The notes under the pieces: generated by a model | Database searches by the model: none | Told to the model about the DNA's origin: nothing | What the model saw: the letters and a program-made list of their open reading frames with translations, nothing else | Translations under genes and position numbers: made by a program | Assembly: GCF_933775445.1 (NCBI RefSeq) | Contig: NC_065874.1 | Coordinates: 14,217,001-14,281,000, forward strand | Length of the DNA: 64,000 nucleotides | DNA from: Argentina anserina | Lineage: Eukaryota; Streptophyta; Magnoliopsida; Rosales; Rosaceae | Direction of reading: 5' to 3' | Shown here: positions 1 to 10,273 of the stretch, piece by piece | Numbering within the stretch: the first letter of the stretch is position 1 | How the letters are laid out: every line of letters begins with the position of its first letter

Positions 1-118
1 TTCCTACTCTACTTCATTTATTATATACAACTCGAAAAATGCATAATAATCACACAAAATATCTTCTCGAATTAATTCGATCACTCTTCCACTCGTTTTC
101 TAAATTCATAATAAATTG
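1..118. other. AT-rich flank left of the copia insertion
   Basis: Short AT-rich DNA with no open frame or repeat boundary that I can support. It is the genomic flank into which the copia element at 124 inserted; the last five bases before the LTR (119-123, GTAAA) belong to the target duplication. Confidence 0.6.
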
Positions 119-123
119 GTAAA

Positions 124-351
124 TGTTAAAGGAAAAACATTATTTCCTTATTAGTGTGCCCTCGTCAAAGTAACTGACGGAGGCAATTGAGCAATCAGTA
201 TTTAATATATAGTTAATTATGGATATGAATTATGTAACGGACAATTCTTATTCATTGCCATTAAACTGATTGATATCTTTCCATGTAATATTTCCCCTAT
301 ATAAAGGGGTTCGTAATAATACGAGTAGACCATTCCATTTTCCCTACAACA
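124..351 (+). repeat. 5' LTR of the copia element
   Basis: A 228-bp LTR starting TGTTAAAGG and ending CCTACAACA. A TATA box (TATATAAA) lies at 298-305, the expected place for the element's promoter, followed by the R/U5 part. It pairs with the 3' LTR at 6757-6984. Confidence 0.96.
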
Positions 352-365
352 CGTTATCAGCACGT
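352..365 (+). promoter_or_regulatory. Primer-binding site of the copia element
   Basis: The bases directly after the 5' LTR (CGTTATCAGCACG) share the GTATCAG-type core of the plant initiator-methionine tRNA primer site, with mismatches. The position right after the LTR supports the call; the weak match leaves the exact tRNA uncertain. Confidence 0.55.
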
Positions 366-1349
366 TAGCTTTCCTCTGAGAATTCTGGCCAAAACACACA
401 AAAAAAAAAAAATTGAAAACCCTAGTTTTCCCCCCCCCCGTGGCCGCTCCCTCCTCGTGGCCGCTCCCTCCTCGTCGCCGCTCCCTCCCTGTCGCCGCTC
501 CCTAGTAGCACATGCACCTCGATCGGCGTGACCAACCGCTCGCCTATGATCGGCAAGACCAGCAGCCCAGATCAGAACGACTCGCCTCCCGCTCCCGCCG
601 CGCGCTAGCCTCTCTTCCCGGCCGCGACATCGCCTCCAGATCACCGATCACATATCTCCGACGCGACAGGATACACGCCGCAAGCAAGATCGGCGACGCT
701 CCGATCCGCGATCTCCGATTCGCGATCTGCGATCTCCGCCCGGCGACCCGCGACCCGCGACCTACGACCTGCAACCCGCGCCCCACGACCCGCGAACCCC
801 GACCCGCGACCCGTTTCGAAAAGAAAAAAAAACTGAAATATTTACCATTCTGGTAAATCAAGGTTAGTTTTTTTTTTTTACAATTTTTGTTTGTTTTTTT
901 TTACCATGTGTTATTTATTTTAAAGTACGTAAATACGCATGTCTACAAGATGATTTGTTTGTCGGGTTTACTACATGCGGATATGCTATATTGTAATGTT
1001 TTCAATTATGCATGGTAAAATTTTTGCCATTATTATTTTATTTTATTTCATTTTTATTTTTACGATTGTGGCATATTTGATCAATGTGTTATACTTTATA
1101 ACGTGCTTAATAATTAAATACATGCATGTTTCATAGGTTCTTAACATCAATATTATTATTTTAGCGCGATTTATATATTATTTTCATGATAATGAAAATC
1201 ATGCGCTTTACAAAGTTTTATAATGTAACTATGTGATAAAGCATTTCACAAAAAGCATAGAAAAACAATATGTGACCACCATGAAATTTGGTCTCGAAAT
1301 CCAATGCACACTCTTGGAAATTAATAAACATTTACTCTTGTTTTTGTAG
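366..1349 (+). other. Long copia leader with GC-rich repeats and a probable leader intron
   Basis: About 1 kb of untranslated leader between the primer site and the gag ATG. Positions 430-505 hold four imperfect copies of a GGCCGCTCCCTCC-type unit, and 700-812 a run of CGACCCGCGACC-type units. Both are strikingly GC-rich beside the AT-rich remainder. From 863 (AG|GTTAGT) to 1349 (a T-rich tract ending TTTTTGTAG) the sequence looks like an intron, with the gag ATG at 1350 as the first bases after the acceptor. The repeats are seen; splicing is inferred. Confidence 0.55.
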
Positions 1350-2453
1350 ATGGTTGACCAAACTCGACCCGAATTCGCCATTTTGGACTCAGAAGGAATT
1401 GAGTACCATCGTTGGGTTTCTGATGTTGAAACCACGTTTGTGGGAAAAGACTACACAACCACCATTTATCCTCCCACCGACAAAAAAGATGAACCGTCGG
1501 CAAAATCCAAAGCCAATGCCCTAATGTTCTTGAGACGGCATATTGATCAAAGCTTGGTATGAGAGTACCTTCAGTTGAAAGCACCCAAAGAAATGTGGGA
1601 TGACCTAAAGGGACGTTTTGGGAATATTCATGACACTTTACTCCCAGATATAACTGTCCAGTGGAATGAAATCCGCTTACTTGACTACAAAAGGGTTAAT
1701 GACTTCAAAAGTGATATGTTGCGCCTGAAAGCACGTCTCAATTTCTGTGGCAAGGAACTCACAGAAGATGATATGATCTAGAAAACTCTATCCACTTTCC
1801 CTACTTCGGCCCTTATACTAGCAAACCAGTGTAGGTTGGAGTATGACAACAAAAGAATCACTACCTTCCATAAACTGATCTCTATGTTGCAAGTATCTGA
1901 GCGTCATGATCAAGTTATTTTGAACAATAATGTCAGACCTATTGGGACAAAGAAAATTCCCGAGGCTAACTATGGCAAGGTGAAGGATGGAAAGAACCCT
2001 AAAGTAAAGGGGATTGGACGTGCTGACCCTTACACACGTGGGGGCAATACCCCACGTGGAAAAGGATATGGAGGCCGTAGTATGGGCCGTGGAATGGGCC
2101 GTTGACGTCCTCCTAATGTATGGCGCAGAGATGGTGGTGCAGGTTCTAGTGGCCATGGTGGCACTGGACCTAGTGGTCACAAAGTGCAAAAGGCACCGAA
2201 AAACCCCCAAGCAAAAAGGGAAAGAGTTGGTAATGAACCTTGCTATAGGTGTGGAGACACTGCTCATTGGTATAAGAACTGCCAGACAAGTAACAGAGTC
2301 GCAGCCAATTACAAGAGGTATAGAGAGTCTAGAGAACAAGAGGCTCACTATATAGAGGAAGAAGGTCCTGAACCTAATGTCAACCTCACAATCTCGGACT
2401 TTAATGGCAAGATGGACCCTACCAAGTCAAGCGATACTCCAGATTTTGATTAA
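1350..2453 (+). pseudogene. gag: copia gag (capsid/nucleocapsid), three in-frame stops
   Basis: The capsid-nucleocapsid gene of the element, in one frame from the ATG at 1350 to the stop at 2451-2453. The N-terminal half resembles the UBN2/retrotran_gag domain of plant copia elements. The nucleocapsid part is rich in glycine and arginine (about 2040-2105). A CCHC zinc knuckle of spacing CX2CX4HX4C lies at 2241-2282, which is what identifies the gene. The frame is interrupted by TGA 1560-1562, TAG 1779-1781 and TGA 2103-2105; all are substitutions, since the frame never shifts. Full-length capsid cannot be made from this copy. gag ends 365 bp before pol begins and in another frame, unlike single-ORF copia elements. 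Confidence 0.88.
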
Positions 2454-2818
2454 TCTTTTTCATTTATTTCCAAGTTGAGTGTGAAGGCGTAATGCCTTAT
2501 TTTAATTAAACTATTGGTTTGGTCTTAAAGTTTATTTTTTCAATAATGATTTGTTGAAATTGGATTTCTATGTATGAGACTTATTTTGATTACCGTTGGA
2601 TTATTAATAAAGTTTCAGATTTTATTCTGAAGTATTTGAGGTTGCTCAAGTTTTTAAAATTATTATACATGGTTCGGAAATAGCACTATTAATGATGTAA
2701 AGCAATACATCCATAAAAAAAAATTTGGAATGAAAAGTATATCATTCGACCTACACTAGAAGACTATACTGCATATGAGATATATATTTAATGATCATAT
2801 CAAAATTTAATTGTAGGA
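2454..2818 (+). other. Non-coding gap between gag and pol
   Basis: 365 bp of AT-rich sequence with stops in all forward frames, lying between the gag stop and the protease. Its right end, a T-rich stretch ending ATTGTAG just before 2818, resembles a 3' splice site placed right at the start of the pol frame. I see no other feature in it. Confidence 0.45.
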
Positions 2819-5800
2819 ATGAATCGAGGAGAAATAGAGTGCTTAGCAGATTGTGCGACTACCCACACTATATTAAAGAATCGACAATTATTTGTTGAAT
2901 TAATTCTTTATAATTCATGTTTGTCTACTATGACTGGATCAGACCAAATAATAAAAGGGCGAGGAACTGCCCAATTTTTCTTGCCAAATGGCACATTGTT
3001 AAAAATCACCAATGCTCTATATGCACCTAGAGCCCCTCGAACCTTGTTAAGCTTCAAAGATATTCGCACCAACGGTTATCATCTGAACACTTATTGTGAG
3101 AATGGAAGTGAATATTTGTGTCTTACTTCTCTTGAATGTGGACGGACACGCGTTTTAGAGAAGATGAAGAGTCAAGACAATGGACTATATCTTACTACCA
3201 TTCGGATTATTGAATCCTATGCTGTCACCAATGATGAAATTTGGGACACTAACTTATACAGGCTTTGGCATGACCGATTAGGACAATCCTGGTCGGGACA
3301 TGATGGTCCGTATTTTAAAGAATTCACACGGACATCCTTTCTTTCGAGGGAAAAATAAAATGGGACAGCAACCAAATACGATGCACAGTGCTCGTTACAC
3401 TGCTCCAATGCAGTCATTACCTTCTAAAGTAATAGAAGTGTTCCCTCCCTCTCCCTCAATGACTATTTCCAAGGCACATCAGTCATTTTGCCAAGCCTGT
3501 TCTTTGGAAAAAACAGGATCGAGACCTTCCTATGCTAAAGATACTAAACAAAATATTCCATTCTTAGAAAGGATACAAGGTGATATTTGTGGACCTATTC
3601 ATCCAGAATGCGGGCCATTTAAGTATTTTATGGTTATGGTAGATGCTTCAACTCGCTGGTCACTTGTTGCATTATTGTCCACACGAAACGCTGCATTTGC
3701 AAAACTTCTAGCACAGATTATTCGTTTAAGGGCTCACCACCCTGATCACCCTATTAAGTCTATAATGCTTGATAACGCTGGAGAGTTTACATCAAAATCA
3801 TTTGATGATTATTGCATGTCTATTGGGATCGATGTAGAGCATCTTGTTCCCCATGTGCATACACAAAATGGTCTCGCTAAAGCCACCATCAAAAGATTAC
3901 AAATGGTGGCTAGGGCACTTATTATGCGCACCAATTTACCTATAAGTGCATGGGGTTATGCAATATTGCTCGCAGCCTTGCTTATTTGTTTCAGACCTAC
4001 TGCTAGCCAACCATTTTCTGCGTACCAGTTGGTTACTGGATATGAGCTTGACATTTCACACTTACGCATATTTGGTTGTGCTGTATATGTGCCTATTGCA
4101 CTCCCACAGCGCACAAAAAAGGGTCCCCAGAGACGAGTAGGTATTTATGTTGGATATGAATCCCCAACAATTATTTGCTATTTGGAACCTTTGACAGGCG
4201 ATCGTTTTACCGCTAGATTTGCGGATTGTCACTTTGATGAGACAGTCTTCCCGTCGTTAGGGGGAGATAAGAAAAAAGATTTTCAAAGGGAACGACAGGA
4301 ATTGTCATGGTTTGTCCCCACTCAATCTCATTTTCATCCCCACACTCCACAATGTGAAAGTGAAGTGAAAAGAATAATCAATCTTCAGAACGTAGCAGAT
4401 TCGATGCTTGATGCGTTTTCTGATATCGCTAAAGTGACAAGATCACATATACCAGCTGCAAATGTGCCTGCAAGGTTAGAAATCCCTAAAAAAGGGCATG
4501 GTGCCGTAGTAGGAGGCACTACAACCACACTTAGTGGAGGTGTGGTTGAGGCCGTGGCTCCTCAAAGGAAGAAGGGGAGGTCACTTGGTTTCTACTGATA
4601 CTCACCCAAGGAAGAAAAGGGCGACTAAGGCACAACTAGATCCATAAATCATCGATGTGGAGAATCCCTCTCATGAGATTATCTCTGATTATAGTTATGT
4701 CCATGAATCATTACTGGAGGACGCTCCGATGTTTGGTATGATTCCAGAGAACAAAGAAATCTCAATGAATTATGAGAGTGCACATGAGTTGATGGAAAGA
4801 TCTTCCATACACATTGATGATGCATTTGCATATAACGTTGCTCATGAAATAATAGAGCATGATGATATCGAACCACGCTCTGTTGTAGAATGTCAACAAA
4901 GAGCAGATTGGCCTAAATGGAAAGACGCAATCCAGGTAGAATTAGATTCACTGGAAAAAAGACAGGTATTTGGTCCGGTAGTGCTAACCCCAGCAAGTGT
5001 AAAGCCTGTAGGACATAAATGGGTTTTTGTCAGAATGTGTAATGAGAAGAACGAAGTCCTAAGGTACAAGGCTCGCCTTATGGCACAAGGTTTCTCACAA
5101 CGCCCTAGAATTGACTACGAGGAGACATACTCTCCCGTAATGGACGTCATAACGTTTCGCTACCTTGTTAGTTTGGTAGTTTCTGAAGGACTGGACATGC
5201 AGCTTATGGATGTGGTTACAGCATATCTCTATGGGGATCTAGATTCAGAGATATATATGAAAGTGCATGATGGCCTTCAATTGCCCAAATCAAGTGACTC
5301 TAAACCACAGAGTGCGTTTGCAATCAGGTTGAAACGCTCACTTTACGGACTAAAGCAATCTGGGCGGATGTGGTATACCCGTCTAAGTGACTACTTGATT
5401 GGGAAAGGATATAAGAATAATGAATTGTGCCCCTGCGTATTTATAAAGAAAACAAGTTCCGGATTTGCTATTGTAGCTGTATATGTTGATGACATGAACA
5501 TAATAGGTACTCTTGATGAAATAAGAGAAACCACGAGCTATTTGAAATCCGAATTTGAGATGAAAGATCTTGGGAAAACTCGGTTTTGTCTAGGCCTTGA
5601 GCTAGAGCACCAAGCTTGTGGAATTCTAATCCACCAGTCTGCATATGTCCAAAAGATGCTCAAGCGATTTAACATGGACAAAATGCACCCTGTTAGCACT
5701 CCCATGATCGGTCGAAGTTTGGATGTAAAGAAAGATCCGTTTCGCCCACTAGAAGATGACGAAGAGGTATTAGGAGCTGAAACTCCCTACCTAAGTGTAA

Positions 5801-6564
5801 TAGGCGCATTATTGTACTTGGCCCAATGTACTCGACAAGATATTGCATTCTCAGTGAACTTGTTAGCTAGATTTAGCTCAGCGCCTACGCAGCGTCATTG
5901 GAGTGGTGTCAAGAACATATTTCGATACCTAAAAGGAACCATTGACTTGGGTTTATTCTTTCCTTATAGTAAGACAGGATGATCCGCGAATGGAATTGCA
6001 GTTCTTAAAGAAAAGGTCGATGACAAAATTACTATCCCCTACTCTGAAACCCCAAATAATATTTTGGTTGGTTTCGCTGATGCTGGGTATCTTTCTGACC
6101 CACATAAAGGCCATTCCCAAACTGGTTATGTATTCACTATTGGAAAAACGACAATATCTTGGAGATCAACCAAGCAAACCCTTGTGGCTACCTCTTCGAA
6201 CCACTCAGATATTATTGCTCTACATGAGGCGGTTCGTGAGTGCGTATGGTTAAGGTCCATCATTACTCATATTCGAGGAACTAGTGGTTTAAGTTCTACC
6301 ACTGAAGAGCCTACGTGCATTTATGAAGATAATGCAGCTTGCATCGAACAGATGAAGCTAGGTTATATCAAGGGTGACAATACGAAACATATATCTCCAA
6401 AATTTTTCTACAATCAGCAACAACAAGCTATCCTCAAGATTCAAGTAAACCAAGTTAAATCTGAGGAGAATGTGGCAGATCTATTCACCAAGTCATTGCC
6501 TAAAGTTACGTTTGAGAAACATGTAAAAGATATAGGAATGCGAAAGCTTTCTGAACTCTCTTGA
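2819..6564 (+). pseudogene. pol: copia pol (protease, integrase, reverse transcriptase, RNase H), broken
   Basis: The enzyme part of the element. The protease begins near 2840 with the motif ADCATTHTIL, a form of the aspartic-protease site. The GAG-pre-integrase region follows, then integrase with Asp codons at 3582 and 3771. The third catalytic position, 35 residues after the second Asp, is AAA (Lys) at 3879-3881 instead of Glu. Reverse transcriptase spans about 4960-5700 with YVDD at 5482-5493, and RNase H about 6050-6564. Breaks: a frameshift near 3285, a second frameshift near 4580, stop TAA 4645-4647 and stop TGA 5980-5982. Identity is certain from motif order. Loss of function is evident from the breaks and the Glu-to-Lys change. 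Confidence 0.93.
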
Positions 6565-6747
6565 TCAAAGTAAGAGTCATAGGAAGGGGTAGACTTTAGG
6601 GGGAGTCTAGACCCACACATGTCATTAGTGTGTTGTACTCTTTTTTTCCTTAGACCAAGATTCATTTTGTCCCATTGGGTTTTTATCATCTGGCAAGGTT
6701 TTTAATGAGGCAACAGTTCATGCACTACTGTGTCTTTGACTTGGCAC

Positions 6748-6756
6748 AAGGGGGAG
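6748..6756 (+). promoter_or_regulatory. Polypurine tract of the copia element
   Basis: AAGGGGGAG directly abuts the 3' LTR start at 6757, the normal position for the plus-strand DNA primer. Confidence 0.9.
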
Positions 6757-6984
6757 TGTTAAAGGAAAAACATTATTTCCTTATTAGTGTGCCCTCGTCA
6801 AAGTAACTGACGGAGGCAATTGAGCAATCATTATTTAATATATAGTTAATTATGGATATGAATTATGTAACGGACAATTCTTATTCATTGCCATTAAACT
6901 GATTGATATCTTTCCATGTAATATTTCCCCTATATAAAGGGGTTCGTAATAATACGAGTATACCATTCCATTTTCCCTACAACA
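6757..6984 (+). repeat. 3' LTR of the copia element
   Basis: A 228-bp copy of the 5' LTR with the same TGTT...AACA ends and only two substitutions noticed (T at 6831 for G at 198; T at 6961 for G at 328). It is followed by the second copy of the GTAAA target duplication. Confidence 0.96.
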
Positions 6985-6989
6985 GTAAA

Positions 6990-8307
6990 CTATATTTTTC
7001 ATTCATTGATAGTAATATCAACTTATATGAAATATTTTAACTATAATTAACGAGTTTTGTTCATCAACGTATATGAAATATTCTAACCTCTAATGAACGA
7101 GTTTTTTTTGTTGCTCAAATAGAAGTTTATAAGAAATTATAGATAGTTATATAGTTTATACATTAAATCGTCCACATTCAATTTGATGTTTATCAACTAC
7201 ATTAAATTTTTGACTAATGATGTTTATCAAAAAAGAAGGTAATCAATTAAATCATTTAATGAAATTTAATATCCCATTTTTAATTGTCTGGCAATAAATA
7301 TAAAAGATAATTATCTACATTTGTATTTTATAATAGATAAGTAAAGAATTATTTCCCTTGTATTTTTATTGTTATATGTCTTTAAGTAATTTCATATGCA
7401 TTAACTAAGTCAAAACTATTTAAGAAAAAGATAGAGGTCCAAATACCATTAAGAACTCAATCGATTGTAGAGAAACTTAAGGATAATGGTAATTATTATG
7501 GATGGTTTTCTTCATTTAGCTGCAAGCCTGCAACTCCCTGCAACCGGAGGGTTTTCTTTTAAAACATGCAACTTGGGTCTGGGTTGTTGTAGGGAATTTT
7601 TATTAGCGAAAGAAATAACTTTTTCTGAGAAAAAGAAGCAAATTATTGCCATTATGAATTACGTTTAGCCTCAAAACGAGTTTTTTTTTATTGGAGAAAT
7701 TTTAGAACGAGTGGGATGTTGTTTTTGGTTAACGTCCCACGTTAATAAACGGTTTTAACTTACATTATATTACGTGACCTGTGTTCAAAACTTCAAATTT
7801 GAAAATTTCAACATTGCATTTCTGTCCGTATAAATTAAATTTCTTGGTACTAGTCGACCAAACGAAACACGAAGATTGTCATTATAATACCAGAACAACA
7901 AGCTTGTACACAATTTTAGGGTGAAGCAGGGAAGTGGAATACACAAAAGCAAACAGAAAGAAGAAGAAAAATTAGGGTGAAGCTCCCTCACTTCTTCAGC
8001 ACGCCATGTCTCTCACAAATCACAATCAATGACCACTTGGCCACACACACGTCTGAACTCTGAAGTCGTCTTTCCTCTTATAGCTAAACATCTTACTCTG
8101 TTATGATACCTCAAATACAAATCAAATAAATTTAAAAACACAGGCTATTATACCAAACTCTGTTTTGATGATGAGGAGGAGGACAATAATGCAAAATTTG
8201 TAATACCCAGAGCCTCTGCTTTTGCATTTGCCAGTTCTCAGAACCCCTAAAACAACAAAAGCCAGAGAGCTAGTAAGAATCAACTTCCATCTTTGACAGT
8301 TGACACC
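6990..8307. other. Intergenic DNA and promoter region of PMD pseudogene 1
   Basis: AT-rich sequence without a convincing gene. From about 7770 to 8307 it resembles the region upstream of the intact PMD gene at 20897 (compare 20200-20320: similar blocks around AAATTTGAAAATTT and GCTTGTACAC). The promoter was therefore duplicated with the gene. Confidence 0.5.
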
Positions 8308-10074
8308 ATGGTTGAAGAGAAAGAAATGGACATGGTTTCACCATTTGGTGGGGACCCATTTCTCAAAAATGCCTATTTTCTCAAACCCACTCTCCCTACT
8401 CCCTCCATTGCTGAACCCCCTCACTGTTTCTCCTCCCCCACATTATCCAGTTTTGACCCAAAAAGGCTGGAGTTTTATATGCCTGGATGGCGTCGTGACC
8501 ACCACGATTTGCCGAGTTGGTTTCTTCACTTGGCTCCCACGTGCCAATCTTCATGGAAGAAAGCTGGTGTTGATGAAGCCATCTTCAGTTCCATATACAA
8601 AATCAAAAAGCAGAAGGATTTGTTGTGTGGTTTGCAGAGAGATGGTGTTGTGAGACCAACACGTTTTTGTGTTTCCTCGGGGTGAAGCCACCATCACTTT
8701 GGAGGATGTCATGGTTTTGGGAGGCTTTTCTGTATTGGGGGAATCTTATTTGAGTCCTCTTGAAAGTAGAGAGATGATAGAAGTGGAAGCCAAACTTCAG
8801 AAAGAGCGAATGGGACTCTACAATTACAAGCGTGGGGTTATGAATCCTGGCACATACCCATGGATGAAGAAGTTCATGAACAGTGGGAATGAATTAGAGC
8901 ATGAAGCATTCCTTGTGTTTTGGTTGTCCAGGTATGTTTTCCAAATACTAAAGAGAAAGTAAACAAGGCTGTTTTCTCCATTGCAATACGTCTAGCTAGG
9001 GGTATTCGGGTAGCGCTTGCACCAGGTGTTCTTGCCCACATTTATAGTGATTTGGGTCTGCTGAACAGAACAATTGTAGCTTCAAATAAACTTGATGCCA
9101 ATAATGATTTTATAAAACTAATGCTTAAGTCACAATTGCAGTTAGTTCAGGTTTGGGTATGGGAACGATTTTTGGAACTTAGGCCAAAGTCCAATGTCAT
9201 GTGCGATGGTAAGTCGAGAGTGGCTTGATGGGATGAAGTAGAAGGTCTGAATATTAGAGATATGAGGAGGGTTTTAGACTCAGCTGGTGAAGGTTTCATG
9301 TGGCGCCCTTATGCCATGGCCATTAAGAACTGGAATTTTCCCAGATACTATGTTGAAAAGGAAGAGTGGGTTTTGGTTACTGCAGCCTTGGATGAAGAAC
9401 TATTGTCATTTGCCATATGTCTGAGGGTGGCTGAATTAGTTGGAGTTGGTACTAAACAAAAATACTTTACACATCGAGTAGCTAGGCAATTTGGATTTGA
9501 TCAAGACCTTCCATGTTCTGCTTCTGGACATGGCCACAATTATCAAAACATGAAGTTGTATATACCATCCCTGCTTTCTGAGGCAGATGTTACCGTTCGA
9601 TATTTGGGTTGGTGGAAGGAATCAGTGTCAAGTCTCAAACCGAAATGCATACAACAAAAGAAGAGAGCAAAGAAAGATGAGAAACAGGTATGCGCTAGCA
9701 GCAGATCATTATTTGAGAAACAAGAATATACTAGCAGTGGTTCCTTATCTGTGGGATTTGACTCTGGTGGCCACAGCCTTTCATATTTTGATGAAGGTAC
9801 TTCTGCAAACACTAAGAAGGCTCAAAGATTGGAGAATGACGTTCCATTGTCTAAAGCTTTGATTTGGGGAGGTAAGGGTAAGAGGAAAATGAATATTGTA
9901 ATGAGAAGCAGGGCAAGAAGCAGCTCCTTTTTTGAGAAACGGAAAGATGGCAGCAGCATCCCTTCATTTAAAAAACGAGTTTTGGAGCTTAATGCTAAGA
10001 TTAAAAAGCTGGAAATTGTGGTTAAGTTCTTGAAAGAAAATGCTTTCGGGAGGAGCCAACTTATCCAAAGGTAA
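8308..10074 (+). pseudogene. Plant mobile domain (PMD/MAIN-like) pseudogene 1
   Basis: A broken copy of the 750-aa gene at 20897. Aligned blocks in order: GDPFLKNAYFLKP near the N terminus, GEATITLEDVMVLGGFS (about 8680-8730), HEAFLVFWLSRYVF (8900-8945), IAIRLARGIRVALAP (8980-9030), LVQVWVWERFLELRP (9140-9185), then an intact C-terminal part from 9262 ending in LFEK repeats and a short coiled-coil stretch. Compared with the intact copy, small indels between 8628 and 8670 shift the frame, a one-base loss near 8950 restores it, and TGA at 9226-9228 replaces an Arg codon (CGA to TGA). The start at 8308 matches the paralogue start. A non-homologous insertion (the CACTA element at 10274) interrupts its 3' flank. 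Confidence 0.88.
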
Positions 10075-10273
10075 TCAAATGGTGCTTTCTTTGAGCTGGC
10101 AGTCTAAACTTGCTCCTGAATATGCTTGCAACGGTTTTTTGTTTGAGAGGGCGTACCATTATCAGAAAATCTATTTGATGTGGAATTTGGATCTTTGTAG
10201 TGCAAATTAATGTGCAGTAAGTCATATTAGAGCATAGCTTTCAACATATATGCTTAGTGTTCATAGGTTACGT
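10075..10273 (+). other. 3' flank of PMD pseudogene 1, left part
   Basis: Similar to the sequence after the intact copy (23150-23340) and to 16870-17060. It breaks off at 10273, where the CACTA element starts, and resumes at 16586. Confidence 0.6.

Larger units (their letters stand above)
119..6989 (+). mobile_element. Ty1/copia LTR retrotransposon, structurally complete but coding-defective
   Basis: A complete copia-order element: 5' LTR 124-351, leader, gag, a non-coding gap, protease-integrase-RT-RNase H, polypurine tract and 3' LTR 6757-6984. The insertion is flanked by the perfect 5-bp duplication GTAAA (119-123 and 6985-6989), so the limits are exact. Integrase precedes reverse transcriptase, the order diagnostic of copia rather than gypsy. 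By eye the two LTRs differ at only two of 228 positions (198/6831 and 328/6961), which indicates a recent insertion. In contrast, gag has three in-frame stops and pol has two frameshifts, two stops and a changed integrase catalytic residue, so this copy cannot make its own machinery. The sequence and target duplication show the element directly; recent trans-mobilisation is inference. Confidence 0.97.

Noticed and set aside
512..861. Arginine/proline-rich frames on both strands of the copia leader
   Set aside because: They arise from the CGACCCGCGAC-type repeats, lie upstream of gag in untranslated leader, and match no protein.
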